DNA of 64,000 nt from assembly GCA_013361935.1 (NCBI GenBank), contig JABFXC010000163.1, forward strand, positions 1 to 64,000, given 5' to 3'. Position 1 is the stretch's first letter; each line of letters begins with the position of its first letter. Source of the DNA: Gemmatimonadaceae bacterium (lineage in GTDB: Bacteria; Gemmatimonadota; Gemmatimonadetes; Gemmatimonadales; Gemmatimonadaceae). Position numbers and translations under genes: made by a program. Shown here piece by piece: positions 1 to 8,332 of this stretch. The notes beneath the pieces are model-generated. The model made no database searches and had not been told where the DNA came from. It saw only the letters and a list, made by a program, of their open reading frames with translations.

Positions 1-10
1 CGAATCCCTC

Positions 11-1378
11 CTAGTACCTGTGCGCCCGCTCCTCGCCGTCGTCGCGCATCTCTTCGTCGCGCGGGGTGTCGTTGAGCGTGCCTTCCGAGACGTTCCCGCG
101 AGGCGCGTCGCCGGAGGAGGCGATGTTCTCGACGCCTTCGCCGGCGACGGGGTCGGTGTAGGACGGACGTTGTCCGGACTCCGAGGTCTGCAGCTCACGC
201 TGCCGCGTGCTCACGTCGTCGTACGACTCCGTGCGATGGCCGCCCGCGCTGTCGCCGGCGCTCGACGTCGTCCGCTCGTTGCTCTGGTAGGTCATCGAGC
301 CGTGCGGGTTCGCGCCGGGATACGAAGTCTCGTCCGTCGAGCTGCTCGCGCCGCCGCCGAGATCGAACGCGGCGCCGCTCGACGCGGGCCCGATCTCCGA
401 CTGCTGCTCGCGCGCGATCGCGTCCTGCGCCGCGGAGACGTCGCTCGTTCCGCGGAGCACGACGCCGTTGTCGATCACCGTCGCGACGTTGCCGCTCGCG
501 AGACGGCCCGTCCCGAAGCCCTCGATCGTGTCGATCTCGTTTGCCGCGCTCGATCCCGGCGCGTCGCTCCCCGTGCCGACGCTCCGCTCCGTGCCGGTGG
601 AGGTCAGGTCGTTCGGCTTCGAGCTGTCGCCGGTGAGCGACGACTGTGACGCGGCGCCGCGGACGTATGCCGTGCGCGCGTAGTCGCGCATCTCCTCCCA
701 GTCGGCGGCCGCGGTGTTGTTCGCGTCGCTCGACCAGCCGCGCTGGAGGTCGGGCTCGATCTCGTCGAAGGAGCGGCCCGTATAGTCGGGATTGCGGCTC
801 GCGAGGTAGCCGAGCTGGTACGCGGGGCGCACCGCCTCGTAGGTGCGGCTGGTGCTGCTCGCTTCCGTCGCGCGCGTTTCGTAGTCGCTCCGGAAATGCT
901 CGTCGTCGGCGTGGCTGAAGTTCGACGCCGCCTCGGAGATCGCGCGTCCCGCCCACCAGCCGCCGATGGCGCCGGCGATGCCGCCGATCACCGTGCCGAT
1001 GGGTCCACCCAGCGATCCGATCGCCGCGCCGGCGATCACTCCGCCGATCCCGCCGGCCGCTTCGCCCACCTGATCGCCCACCGTCGGGTGGTCGTGATGA
1101 TGCTCCACGACGTCGTCCGCGGCGACGCGCTCGCGCGCGTGTCCCAGCGGGCCGTCCAGCTCGTCCAGGTTGTGATTGGTGCGGTCCGTGCGGTCAGCAA
1201 GATCGGCCGGACCACTGCCCGCGACGAGCGAGTCGTCGCGCACGAGCGAGTCGGCGTGGGTGTACCCCTCGCCCTCGTCGGCGCGCCGCAGCTCGTTGTC
1301 GCGCAGCTCCGATGCCCGCTCCGACTCGCGGCCGGCGTTCCGGGCTTCCTCGTTGCGCAGCTCTTCGTTCCGTTCCAT
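11..1378 (-). CDS. Glycine-zipper protein, probably stress-related
   Basis: The 455-residue protein has a very charged, Glu/Arg/Asn-rich start without a signal peptide. A glycine-zipper segment follows at about residues 105-144, with repeated GxxxG spacing that could insert into or associate with a membrane. A conserved block at about 156-215 contains HADDEHFRSDY, RPAYQLGYLA and SFDEIEPDLQRGW. From memory this block recurs in bacterial general-stress proteins of unknown function. The remainder is low-complexity Ser/Thr/Gly sequence with a short SPOUT-unrelated patch near TIEGFGTGRLASGNVATVI. The ATG at 1378 is the first plausible start and the stop is close to the window edge. The molecular function is unknown; the stress role is inference from this block. 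Confidence 0.8.
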   Translation of the reverse strand: MERNEELRNEEARNAGRESERASELRDNELRRADEGEGYTHADSLVRDDSLVAGSGPADLADRTDRTNHNLDELDGPLGHARERVAADDVVEHHHDHPTVGDQVGEAAGGIGGVIAGAAIGSLGGPIGTVIGGIAGAIGGWWAGRAISEAASNFSHADDEHFRSDYETRATEASSTSRTYEAVRPAYQLGYLASRNPDYTGRSFDEIEPDLQRGWSSDANNTAAADWEEMRDYARTAYVRGAASQSSLTGDSSKPNDLTSTGTERSVGTGSDAPGSSAANEIDTIEGFGTGRLASGNVATVIDNGVVLRGTSDVSAAQDAIAREQQSEIGPASSGAAFDLGGGASSSTDETSYPGANPHGSMTYQSNERTTSSAGDSAGGHRTESYDDVSTRQRELQTSESGQRPSYTDPVAGEGVENIASSGDAPRGNVSEGTLNDTPRDEEMRDDGEERAHRY

Positions 1379-1486
1379 GCTCCCTCCCGCGAGATAACCA
1401 TCGACGATGCGTCAGTGCCGTACCCTCCGGACGGGGGCAAAAGCGGGACCAGCCGCGGCGCTCGCGACGCGGGGCGGACACCACCG

Positions 1487-2323
1487 ATGAGCGAAGACAC
1501 CAGCGACGCACCCGCGCCCGGCCGGATCCGGATCGGCGCGCAGGGATGGAACTACGACGCCTGGCTCGGCGGCTTCTATCCCACCGGTACGCGGGCGACG
1601 GACTTCCTCTCCGTGTACGCCCGCGCATTCGACACCGTCGAGGTCGACTCGACCTTCTACGCCATTCCCCCCGAGCGCACCATCGAGGGGTGGGTGCGCC
1701 GCACGCCCGACGACTTCGTCTTCGCGCTCAAGCTGCCGCAGTCCATCACCCACGAGCGCCGGCTGCGCGACTCGGAGGACGAGACGGTGCTCTTCGTCGA
1801 GCGTGCGCGCGGGCTCGGCCGCAAGCTCGGTCCGGTGCTCATGCAGCTGGGTCCGGACTTCACCATCCACGAGCTCCCCGCGCTCACCGCGTATCTCGCC
1901 GGCTGGCCGCCGGAGATCCCGCTCGCCGTCGAGTTCCGGCATCCGTCGTGGATCGCGCGCGACGTGCACGCCCTGCTCACCGCGCACGGGGTGTCGCTCG
2001 CGCTGAGCGACGGGCCATGGATCCCCCGCGACACCCTGCTCGACCTCGCCGCGCATCCGACGGCCGACTTCTTCTACATCCGCTGGATGGGTCCGGACCG
2101 CAGCATCACCGACCACTCGCGAGTGCAGGTCGATCGTTCGCGGGAGATCGAGCGCTGGACGCGGGCGATGCGCGCGATGGCCGCCGGCGGCCGCGCGGTC
2201 TGGGCGTACTCGAGCAATTACTACGCGGGGCACGCACCGCAGACCGCCCGCGACGCGCAGGCCGCGCTCGGCCAGCGCGTGGTGCCCCCGGAGACGCTCG
2301 GGGTTCAGATGTCGCTGTTCTAG
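1487..2323 (+). CDS. DUF72 (YecE-like) family protein
   Basis: This 278-residue protein begins near GRIRIGAQGWNYDAW and continues with FYP, FDTVEVDSTFYAIP and FVFALKLPQSITH, the usual opening of DUF72 TIM-barrel proteins. FRHPSW and a late YIRWMG block also fit. The family is widespread and its biochemical role is unsettled. I chose the ATG at 1487 because everything upstream in frame lies antisense to the glycine-zipper gene. It is divergent from that gene, with about 110 bp between the starts, so a shared regulatory region is possible. Confidence 0.9.
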   Translation: MSEDTSDAPAPGRIRIGAQGWNYDAWLGGFYPTGTRATDFLSVYARAFDTVEVDSTFYAIPPERTIEGWVRRTPDDFVFALKLPQSITHERRLRDSEDETVLFVERARGLGRKLGPVLMQLGPDFTIHELPALTAYLAGWPPEIPLAVEFRHPSWIARDVHALLTAHGVSLALSDGPWIPRDTLLDLAAHPTADFFYIRWMGPDRSITDHSRVQVDRSREIERWTRAMRAMAAGGRAVWAYSSNYYAGHAPQTARDAQAALGQRVVPPETLGVQMSLF

Positions 2324-2362
2324 TTTCCTCGCGCCGGGTCGGGGTGGTCTCGGTACGACTGC

Positions 2363-2507
2363 GACGTGGAAGTGGACGGGGGGACGGGGGAGCGAGCAGG
2401 GGAGACGGGGACGACGTGGGGCGTGGGACGTGGGAGGGCGGACTCACACGTCAGACGTCGTCCCAGCCCCACCCTCGCTCCCCCGTCGCCACGTTCACTC
2501 CCACGTC
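2363..2507. repeat. Long imperfect intergenic inverted repeat
   Basis: Two G-rich/C-rich arms of about 55-60 bases face each other between the DUF72 and SURF1 genes. The left arm (about 2363-2420) contains GACGGGGGAGCGAG and ACGACGT, and the right arm (about 2448-2507) carries their reverse complements in the same order. I judge identity between arms at roughly 80% by eye. It could fold into a large hairpin and end DUF72 transcription, or be a mobile palindromic element. It has no obvious kinship with the GGTCAGGGGCCAGG family found elsewhere in the window. Confidence 0.65.
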
Positions 2508-2557
2508 GAACAGGACCGGCCATTGCGCATCTCGCGCTCTCCGAACACTGTTCGGCA

Positions 2558-3337
2558 GTGAGACTTCGTACCCTTGCCTTCGTCCTCGCCGCGATCGTCG
2601 GCGCGGCCGTGTTCGCCCGGCTCGGCGTCTGGCAGATCGACCGCCTCCATCAGCGCCAGGCGCTCAACGCCACCATCCGCGCGCGGCTCGTCGCGGCGCC
2701 GGTGCCGGTGGAGTCGCTGACGGGGCCGCCCGCGTCGCTGCGCTTCCGGCGCGCGGTCGTGCACGGTACTCCGAGCTACAACGGCGAGGCGCTGCTCGTG
2801 CAGCGCACGATGAACGGCAGCCCGGGCGTGTATCTCCTGACTCCGGTGCGCGACGCGCGCGGCGACACGGCCACGCTCGTCGTGCGTGGCTGGGTCTACG
2901 CACCCGACGGCGCGACCATCGACCGCAGCCGCTGGCACGAGGGCGACAGCCTAACGGTCGACGGCTGGCTCGACACCCTGCCGGCGACCGGACGGCCCGA
3001 CACCATCGCCGGCCATCCCGACGCGCTCCGCCGCCTCGATCGGGCCACGCTGGAGCGGCATGCCGGCGTTCCCCTGCGCGCCGTGTATCTCTGGGCGACC
3101 GGGCCGAAACCGGCGGGTCCCGCCGCCGCCGCACCGGCACGCTTTACGCTTCCCGAGCTCGACGACGGGCCGCATCGCAGCTATGCGGTCCAGTGGTTCG
3201 CCTTCGCCGCGATCGCCCTCGTCGGCGCGGGAATCGTGGTGCGCAACGACCGCCGTCCGGGCGGCGCGAGAGCGGCGTCCGCGCCTCGCGCCCCCGACGT
3301 GCATCCATCCGGAGGAGCAGATGGCCGAACAGAGTAA
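2558..3337 (+). CDS. SURF1 family cytochrome oxidase assembly protein
   Basis: SURF1/Shy1 proteins help assemble haem-copper cytochrome c oxidase in the membrane. This 259-residue protein has both hallmark ends. One is an N-terminal membrane helix followed by RLGVWQIDRLHQRQ. The other is HRSYAVQWFAFA leading into a C-terminal membrane helix near residues 220-240. I chose the GTG at 2558 because it directly precedes the hydrophobic helix; upstream codons lie in the inverted repeat. Its last 17 bases overlap the acyl-CoA dehydrogenase start, so the two are probably co-transcribed. No oxidase subunit genes are visible here. Confidence 0.9.
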   Translation: MRLRTLAFVLAAIVGAAVFARLGVWQIDRLHQRQALNATIRARLVAAPVPVESLTGPPASLRFRRAVVHGTPSYNGEALLVQRTMNGSPGVYLLTPVRDARGDTATLVVRGWVYAPDGATIDRSRWHEGDSLTVDGWLDTLPATGRPDTIAGHPDALRRLDRATLERHAGVPLRAVYLWATGPKPAGPAAAAPARFTLPELDDGPHRSYAVQWFAFAAIALVGAGIVVRNDRRPGGARAASAPRAPDVHPSGGADGRTE

Positions 3338-5246
3338 GGCACTTGCGTCGGAGACCGAAGCCCGCGACGTCGCCGAGGCCGCGCGCGAGAGCGAGTGGGA
3401 GCATCCGAGCTTCGTTCGCGAGCTCTTCCTCGGCCGCTTCCGGCTCGACCTCATCGACCCGCACCCGCCGGTGCACGACGCGGCGGAGGAAGCGCGGGCG
3501 AAGCCGTTCATGGACAAGCTCGACGCGTTCCTCCGCCGCGTCGACTCCGAGGAGATCGACCGCACCGGCGAGATCCCGGAGCCCCTCGTTCAGGAGCTCC
3601 GCGAGATGGGCGCCTTCGGCATCAAGATCCCGAAGGAGTACGGCGGGCTCGGTCTCTCGCAGATGAGCTACGTCCGCGCGATGCAGCTCGTCACCTCGAA
3701 GGACGGCTCGCTCACCGCGCTCCTCTCCGCGCACCAGTCGATCGGGCTTCCGCAGCCGCTCAAGCTCTTCGGTACCGAGGAGCAGAAGAAGCGGTTCTTC
3801 CCGCGTCTCGCCAAGGGCGCCATCTCCGCCTTCGCGCTCACCGAGGTCGACGCGGGCAGCGATCCCGCGAACATGCATACCTCGGCGACGCTCAGTCCCG
3901 ACGGCAAGCACTGGATCATCAACGGCGAGAAGCTCTGGTGCACCAACGGCACGCGCGCCGAGCTGTTCGTCGTGATGGCGCGGACCCCCGACGTCGAGGT
4001 GAACGGAAAGAAGAAGAAGCAGATCACGGCCTTCATCGTCGAGGCGAGCATGCCCGGCGTCTCCGTGAAGCATCGCTGCCGCTTCATGGGGCTCAAGGCG
4101 ATCGAGAACGGCGTCATCCACTTCGAGAACGTGAAGGTCCCCGCGGAGAACGTGCTCTGGGGAGTGGGGAAGGGGCTCAAGCTCGCGCTCATCACCCTCA
4201 ACACGGGGCGGCTCACGCTCCCCGCGAGCTGCGCGGGCATCGGCAAGGCGATGCTCCAGGTGATGCGCACGTGGGGGAACGAGCGCGTGCAGTGGGGACA
4301 GCCGATCGGCCGCCACGAGGCCATCGCGAAGAAGATCGCCCGCTGCGCGTCGGACACCTTCACAATGGAAGCGGTGGGCGAGCTCGCCTGCGCGCTGTAC
4401 GAGAAGGGCGGCTACGACATCCGCCTCGAGGCGGCCATCGCCAAGATGTACAACACGGAGCTCGGCTGGCGCATCGTCGACGACACCCTGCAGGTGCGTG
4501 GGGGACGCGGCTACGAGACCGCCGCGTCGCTCGAGGCGCGCGGCGAGCTGCCGATCCCGATCGAGCGCGCGATGCGGGACTTCCGCATCAACCTGATCTT
4601 CGAGGGCTCGTCGGAGATCATGCGCCTCTTCATCGCCCGCGAGGCGGTGGATCATCACTTCAAGACCGCGTTCGCGCTGGTCGCTCCCGATTCATCCATG
4701 GGCGACCGCGCGGCCGCGGCCGGCCGCGCCGCGAAGTTCTACCCGACCTGGTATGCGGCGCGCTGGGTGGGGAAGGGGCAGGTCCCGGTGAGCTACTCGA
4801 GCCACGGGAAGCTCGCGAAGCACCTCCGCTTCATCGAGCGCAACACCCGCCACCTCGGCCGCGCGATCTTCCACGCGATGGTCCGTTTCGGCCCCAAGCT
4901 CGAGCGTCGTCAGCTCGTGCTCTTCCGCGCGGTGGACATCGGCGCCGAGCTGTTCGCGATGAGCGCGGCCTGCGTGCGCGCGCGGATGCTGGCGAAGCAG
5001 GGGCAGAAGGAAGCGATCGAGCTCGCCGACTATTTCTGCCGCGAGGCGCGCGTCCGCGTCGAGCAGCACTTCCGCGAGCTGTACGGCCCGAACGACAAGG
5101 CGATGTACGACGTCGCGAAGCACGTGCTCAAGGGCGAGCACGTCTGGATCGAGCAGGGCATCGTCGGATTGCTCGGCGGCATCGACGCGGCGCGCGAGGG
5201 GGAGTCGTCACGCGTGGCGCCGCATCGCGAGACGGCGGGCGTCTAG
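3321..5246 (+). CDS. Acyl-CoA dehydrogenase with C-terminal extension
   Basis: This 641-residue flavoenzyme would oxidise acyl-CoA to trans-2-enoyl-CoA in beta-oxidation. The acyl-CoA dehydrogenase domains run from about residue 60 to 440: an N-terminal helical part, FALTEVDAGSDPA and the GEKLWCTNGT middle domain, then a C-terminal helical domain with QVRGGRGYE. The family's catalytic Glu is expected at E428 in FEGSSEIMRL. About 170 extra helical residues follow, as in the long VLCAD/ACAD9-type and some FadE enzymes. The ATG at 3321 has a good GGAGGAG ribosome site eight bases upstream and overlaps the SURF1 end. Chain-length preference cannot be read from the sequence. Confidence 0.93.
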   Translation: MAEQSKALASETEARDVAEAARESEWEHPSFVRELFLGRFRLDLIDPHPPVHDAAEEARAKPFMDKLDAFLRRVDSEEIDRTGEIPEPLVQELREMGAFGIKIPKEYGGLGLSQMSYVRAMQLVTSKDGSLTALLSAHQSIGLPQPLKLFGTEEQKKRFFPRLAKGAISAFALTEVDAGSDPANMHTSATLSPDGKHWIINGEKLWCTNGTRAELFVVMARTPDVEVNGKKKKQITAFIVEASMPGVSVKHRCRFMGLKAIENGVIHFENVKVPAENVLWGVGKGLKLALITLNTGRLTLPASCAGIGKAMLQVMRTWGNERVQWGQPIGRHEAIAKKIARCASDTFTMEAVGELACALYEKGGYDIRLEAAIAKMYNTELGWRIVDDTLQVRGGRGYETAASLEARGELPIPIERAMRDFRINLIFEGSSEIMRLFIAREAVDHHFKTAFALVAPDSSMGDRAAAAGRAAKFYPTWYAARWVGKGQVPVSYSSHGKLAKHLRFIERNTRHLGRAIFHAMVRFGPKLERRQLVLFRAVDIGAELFAMSAACVRARMLAKQGQKEAIELADYFCREARVRVEQHFRELYGPNDKAMYDVAKHVLKGEHVWIEQGIVGLLGGIDAAREGESSRVAPHRETAGV

Positions 5247-5254
5247 CTGGCCGC

Positions 5255-5309
5255 CAGGGGCCAGGCGTGAGGAACCGCGTTTACCGCAGTGCCTTGCGCC
5301 TGGCCCCTG
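5255..5309. repeat. GGTCAGGGGCCAGG-family palindrome, copy A
   Basis: A short member of an intergenic palindrome family. The left arm contains CAGGGGCCAGGCG and the right arm CGCCTGGCCCCTG, with an AACCGCG/CGCAGTGCC core between. It sits between the convergent ends of the acyl-CoA dehydrogenase and DUF4383 genes and could work as a bidirectional terminator. Related copies lie near 18472, 21037 and 22118. Confidence 0.8.
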
Positions 5310-5319
5310 ACCGCCGCCC

Positions 5320-5724
5320 TCAGGCGCTCGCCGCCGCCGCCGGCACTTCCTCCGGAGCCGTCGCGCCGACGATCGTGAGGATGATCCCGAACACCGCGTG
5401 CAGCACGAGGTCGTAGCCGCCGATCGGGATGAAGCCGAAGGTATCGGGGAAGACGAAGCCCACGCCGGTGAGGATCAGGTAGAGCCCACCGGAGATCATG
5501 CAGTAGCGCCGCGCGGCGCTCGGCGTCCTCGCCGCGAGCAGACCCCAGATGCCGAACACCAGGTGCACGGCGTTGTGCAGCGCGTTCACCGGGAAGAGAC
5601 CGGCCAGCTTCGTCGCCGTTTCCATGTTCGCGTCCATGGACATTCCGCCGGTCGCGAAGCCGGCGATCGCCGCGCCGGTGAAGGCGAGGCCGAAGAGAAG
5701 AGCGGTCTTCTGCGCGAAGCGCAT
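5320..5724 (-). CDS. DUF4383 membrane protein
   Basis: A 134-residue protein with four predicted membrane helices. The stretch FPVNALHNAVHLVFGIWGLL is the DUF4383 signature (Asn-x2-His-Asn-x2-His before a hydrophobic helix). The paired histidines at the membrane face could bind a metal or haem, but no function is established. It is read towards the acyl-CoA dehydrogenase, with copy A of the palindrome between their ends. I see no operon partner; the eamA gene ends about 60 bases upstream. Confidence 0.85.
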   Translation of the reverse strand: MRFAQKTALLFGLAFTGAAIAGFATGGMSMDANMETATKLAGLFPVNALHNAVHLVFGIWGLLAARTPSAARRYCMISGGLYLILTGVGFVFPDTFGFIPIGGYDLVLHAVFGIILTIVGATAPEEVPAAAASA

Positions 5725-5787
5725 GGTCGTCTCCCGTCAGGAGGGTTGGGTGCGGTGTCGAGAACGGCAACCGCCGCCCGCACGCCG

Positions 5788-6741
5788 CTAGGAGACCGAC
5801 TCCTCGATGCGCCTGGCCGTCACGCCGACCCCCGGCCGCGACAGCTGGAGCAGCATCACCGCGAGGGCGATCGCCGCTCCGCCGACCAGGGTCCGCGGGC
5901 CCAGCCCCTGGCCGAGCACCAGCGCGCCGAGCAGCGACGCCCAGAACGGCTCGACCGTCGAGACGATGCCCGTGCGCACCGGGCCGAGCACGGACAGCCC
6001 GTTCAGGAAGAGCACGAACCCGGCGACGGTCGAGACGCCGGCGAGAAGCAGGATCGCGATCCACGCGCGCGCGCCGAACGCGGTCGTCAGCGTCAATGTC
6101 TGCATCGTGGCGTCGGCGAGCCAGGGCCGCGCCGCGAGCGCGGCGAGGCCGATGAGCGCGAAGGCGATCGTCGCGCCGCAGGCGAGCAGCGCCGAGGCGG
6201 CGCGCGCCGAGAGCCCGGTGCTCAGCTTGCCGATGAACGGGATGTAGAGCGCGTACACGAGCGCCGCGAAGAGCGCGAGCGCGACGCCGACGGGGTGCAT
6301 CATCCGCGTCCCCGGTGTCCCGACCATGATCGCGATCCCGCCGAGCGAGAGGATCAGCGCGACGACGCGCGGCGCGTTCAGCCGCTCCGTTCCGCGGAGC
6401 GCGGCGATGACCGCGATCCACGACGGATAGGTATAGAACAGGAAGACCAGCGTCGGAACGGGGATCCAGCGCAGGGCGAGCAGGCTGGTGAAGTTGATCA
6501 CCGCCTGCGGCGGCCCGCCTAACGCGACGAGCCGCCACCCCTGGCGCCGCGCCCCCCGCAGCGCCGCGGGACCGCCGGCGAGCAGGAACAGCCCCGCGCC
6601 GCCGAGCAGGAAGCGCCACGTCAGGATCGAGAGCAGCGGCGCGCCGTCGCGCTCGGCCAGCGTCACGAAGATCGCGATCGACCCGAAGCAGCACGCCGAC
6701 GCGACGATCATCGCCGTCGCCAGCGGGGTCGAGCGGCTCAC
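5788..6741 (-). CDS. EamA/DMT-family transporter
   Basis: A 317-residue, ten-helix inner-membrane protein with two EamA repeats, at about residues 8-140 and 155-300. Typical motifs are LTWRFLLGG, FLFYTYPSWIAVIAAL at the end of the first repeat and TGIVSTVEPFWASLLG in the second. EamA proteins export metabolites or amino acids; the substrate cannot be told. It starts 10 bp after mgtE and is very probably in the same transcript. One CGTTAGGC octamer (6517-6524) encodes an Ala-Leu-Gly in this gene using a TTA codon. Confidence 0.92.
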   Translation of the reverse strand: MSRSTPLATAMIVASACCFGSIAIFVTLAERDGAPLLSILTWRFLLGGAGLFLLAGGPAALRGARRQGWRLVALGGPPQAVINFTSLLALRWIPVPTLVFLFYTYPSWIAVIAALRGTERLNAPRVVALILSLGGIAIMVGTPGTRMMHPVGVALALFAALVYALYIPFIGKLSTGLSARAASALLACGATIAFALIGLAALAARPWLADATMQTLTLTTAFGARAWIAILLLAGVSTVAGFVLFLNGLSVLGPVRTGIVSTVEPFWASLLGALVLGQGLGPRTLVGGAAIALAVMLLQLSRPGVGVTARRIEESVS

Positions 6742-6751
6742 GGTCCGTCCC

Positions 6752-8134
6752 TCAGCGCAGGTTGAGGAAGTGGATCGCGATCGTGAAGTAGACGACGATC
6801 CCGGCCACGTCCACCAGCGAGGCGACGAAGGGCGACGATGCGATCGCCGGGTCGAAGCCGAGCCTCGTGAAGATCATCGGCAGCATCGCGCCGACGATCG
6901 TCCCGATCAGCACCACCCCGAGCAGGGTGAAGGCGATGACGAAGGCGATCGACGTCCCGTTCCCCCACATCAGCGCGCGGCCGAAGCCGATCAACCCGAG
7001 GAACGCGCCGAGCGCGATCCCCTGCCCGATCTCGCGGGCGAGGACGCGCACCGTGTCGCGCAGCTCGACGTCGCCGACGGCGAGGGCGCGGGTGATCAGC
7101 GTCGCCGACTGCGACCCGGAGTTGCCCCCGGAGCTGATGATCAGCGGGACGAAGAACATCAGCGCCGTCACCGACTCGAGCACTCCCGAATAGTGCCGGA
7201 GCGCGACGCCGGTGAACATCTCCTCCACGAAGAGGAGGATGAGCCAGCCGCCGCGCTTGCGCGCGAGGTTCCAGAACCCGGTGGCGAAGTACGGCTCGTC
7301 GAGCGGCTGGACCGCGCCGAGCTTCTGGACATCCTCCGTCTGCTCCTCGACGAGGGCGTCGATGACGTCGTCGACGGTGACGACGCCCATGATGCGCGAG
7401 CTCTCGTCGACCACCGGCACGGCGACGAGGTCGTACTCGCGGGTGAGCTGCGCGACCTCCGACCGGTCGGCGGTCGCGGGGACCGTCACGACCTCCTCCC
7501 ACGCGACGTCGGCGACCTTCGCGCCCTCGGGAGCGGCGAGGAGCTCGCGCAGCGACATCACGCCCTGCACGCGCCCCTCGGCGTCGGTCGCGTAGATGGA
7601 GTACATCGCTTCCTTGCGCCCGCCGCGGGCGATGACGCGCACCTGGGCGAGGGCGTCCTCCACCGACATCGACGCGGCGACGGAGACGAACTCCGTCGTC
7701 ATGATCCCGCCCGCGCTCTCCGGATCGAAGGCGAGGAGGCGCTCGGTCTCGCGCCGCGCTTCGGCGGGGATCTCGGCGAGGATGTCGTCGGCGTGCTCCT
7801 CCTCCAGCTCCTCGAGGACGTCGGCGCGGTCGTCCGGCGTCATGTGGGAGACGAGCGACGCCGCCTGCTTCGCCGTCATCTCCTCGAGGACTTCGGCGCG
7901 CAGCTCCTCGTCGAGATACTCGAGGACGTCGGCGGCGCGCTCCTTGGAGAGCGCGGCGAGGAGCACCGGGACCATCTCGCGCGGGATCGCCTCGGCGACG
8001 TCGGCGAGATCGGCGGGGTGCATCTCCTCCGTCTCGGCCGCGACGCTCTGCGGCTCCTCCTCGAGGAGCACGAGGATGTCCGGCGCGAGGAGCGCGGCGA
8101 CCGGTCGCTCTTCCTTTCGCTGGGGTGGCGTCAT
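6752..8134 (-). CDS. mgtE: Magnesium transporter MgtE
   Basis: This 460-residue inner-membrane Mg2+ channel/transporter has the full architecture. There is an acidic MgtE_N helical-repeat domain (about 30-135), a CBS pair (about 150-265) that senses intracellular Mg2+, and five C-terminal membrane helices. Pore-region motifs PLIISSGGNSGSQSAT and SSPFVASLVD are intact. The short N-terminal extension is Arg/Lys/Glu-rich. It is the first gene of an mgtE-eamA pair and divergent from the SDR gene across about 200 bp. I did not recognise a Mg2+ riboswitch in that gap. Confidence 0.96.
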   Translation of the reverse strand: MTPPQRKEERPVAALLAPDILVLLEEEPQSVAAETEEMHPADLADVAEAIPREMVPVLLAALSKERAADVLEYLDEELRAEVLEEMTAKQAASLVSHMTPDDRADVLEELEEEHADDILAEIPAEARRETERLLAFDPESAGGIMTTEFVSVAASMSVEDALAQVRVIARGGRKEAMYSIYATDAEGRVQGVMSLRELLAAPEGAKVADVAWEEVVTVPATADRSEVAQLTREYDLVAVPVVDESSRIMGVVTVDDVIDALVEEQTEDVQKLGAVQPLDEPYFATGFWNLARKRGGWLILLFVEEMFTGVALRHYSGVLESVTALMFFVPLIISSGGNSGSQSATLITRALAVGDVELRDTVRVLAREIGQGIALGAFLGLIGFGRALMWGNGTSIAFVIAFTLLGVVLIGTIVGAMLPMIFTRLGFDPAIASSPFVASLVDVAGIVVYFTIAIHFLNLR

Positions 8135-8332
8135 CGGGCCGTCGGGTGGGAGCGTCCGCGGCGCCGCGCCGGAGTGAGGTTGCGCGGCGCCGCCGTGTCG
8201 CGCGTCACGTGCGATGCGTCACGCGCACTCGCGGGCGCGTCAAGTTAGGGGCGCGCGGCGTGGCGAACAAGCCGTGCCACTCGTCTTCAGGGAGGCCGAA
8301 CTCACTCCGGCCGCTCACCTCAGCACTCTCCG

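Noticed and set aside
2541..2555. CCGAACA-C-TGTTCGG as a LexA box
   Set aside because: Half-sites resemble the CGAAC/GTTCG SOS box but the spacing is three bases, not four, and SURF1 is not a known SOS gene.
8135..8332. Mg2+ riboswitch upstream of mgtE
   Set aside because: I could not recognise the conserved M-box or ykkC-like elements; the gap looks unstructured by eye.
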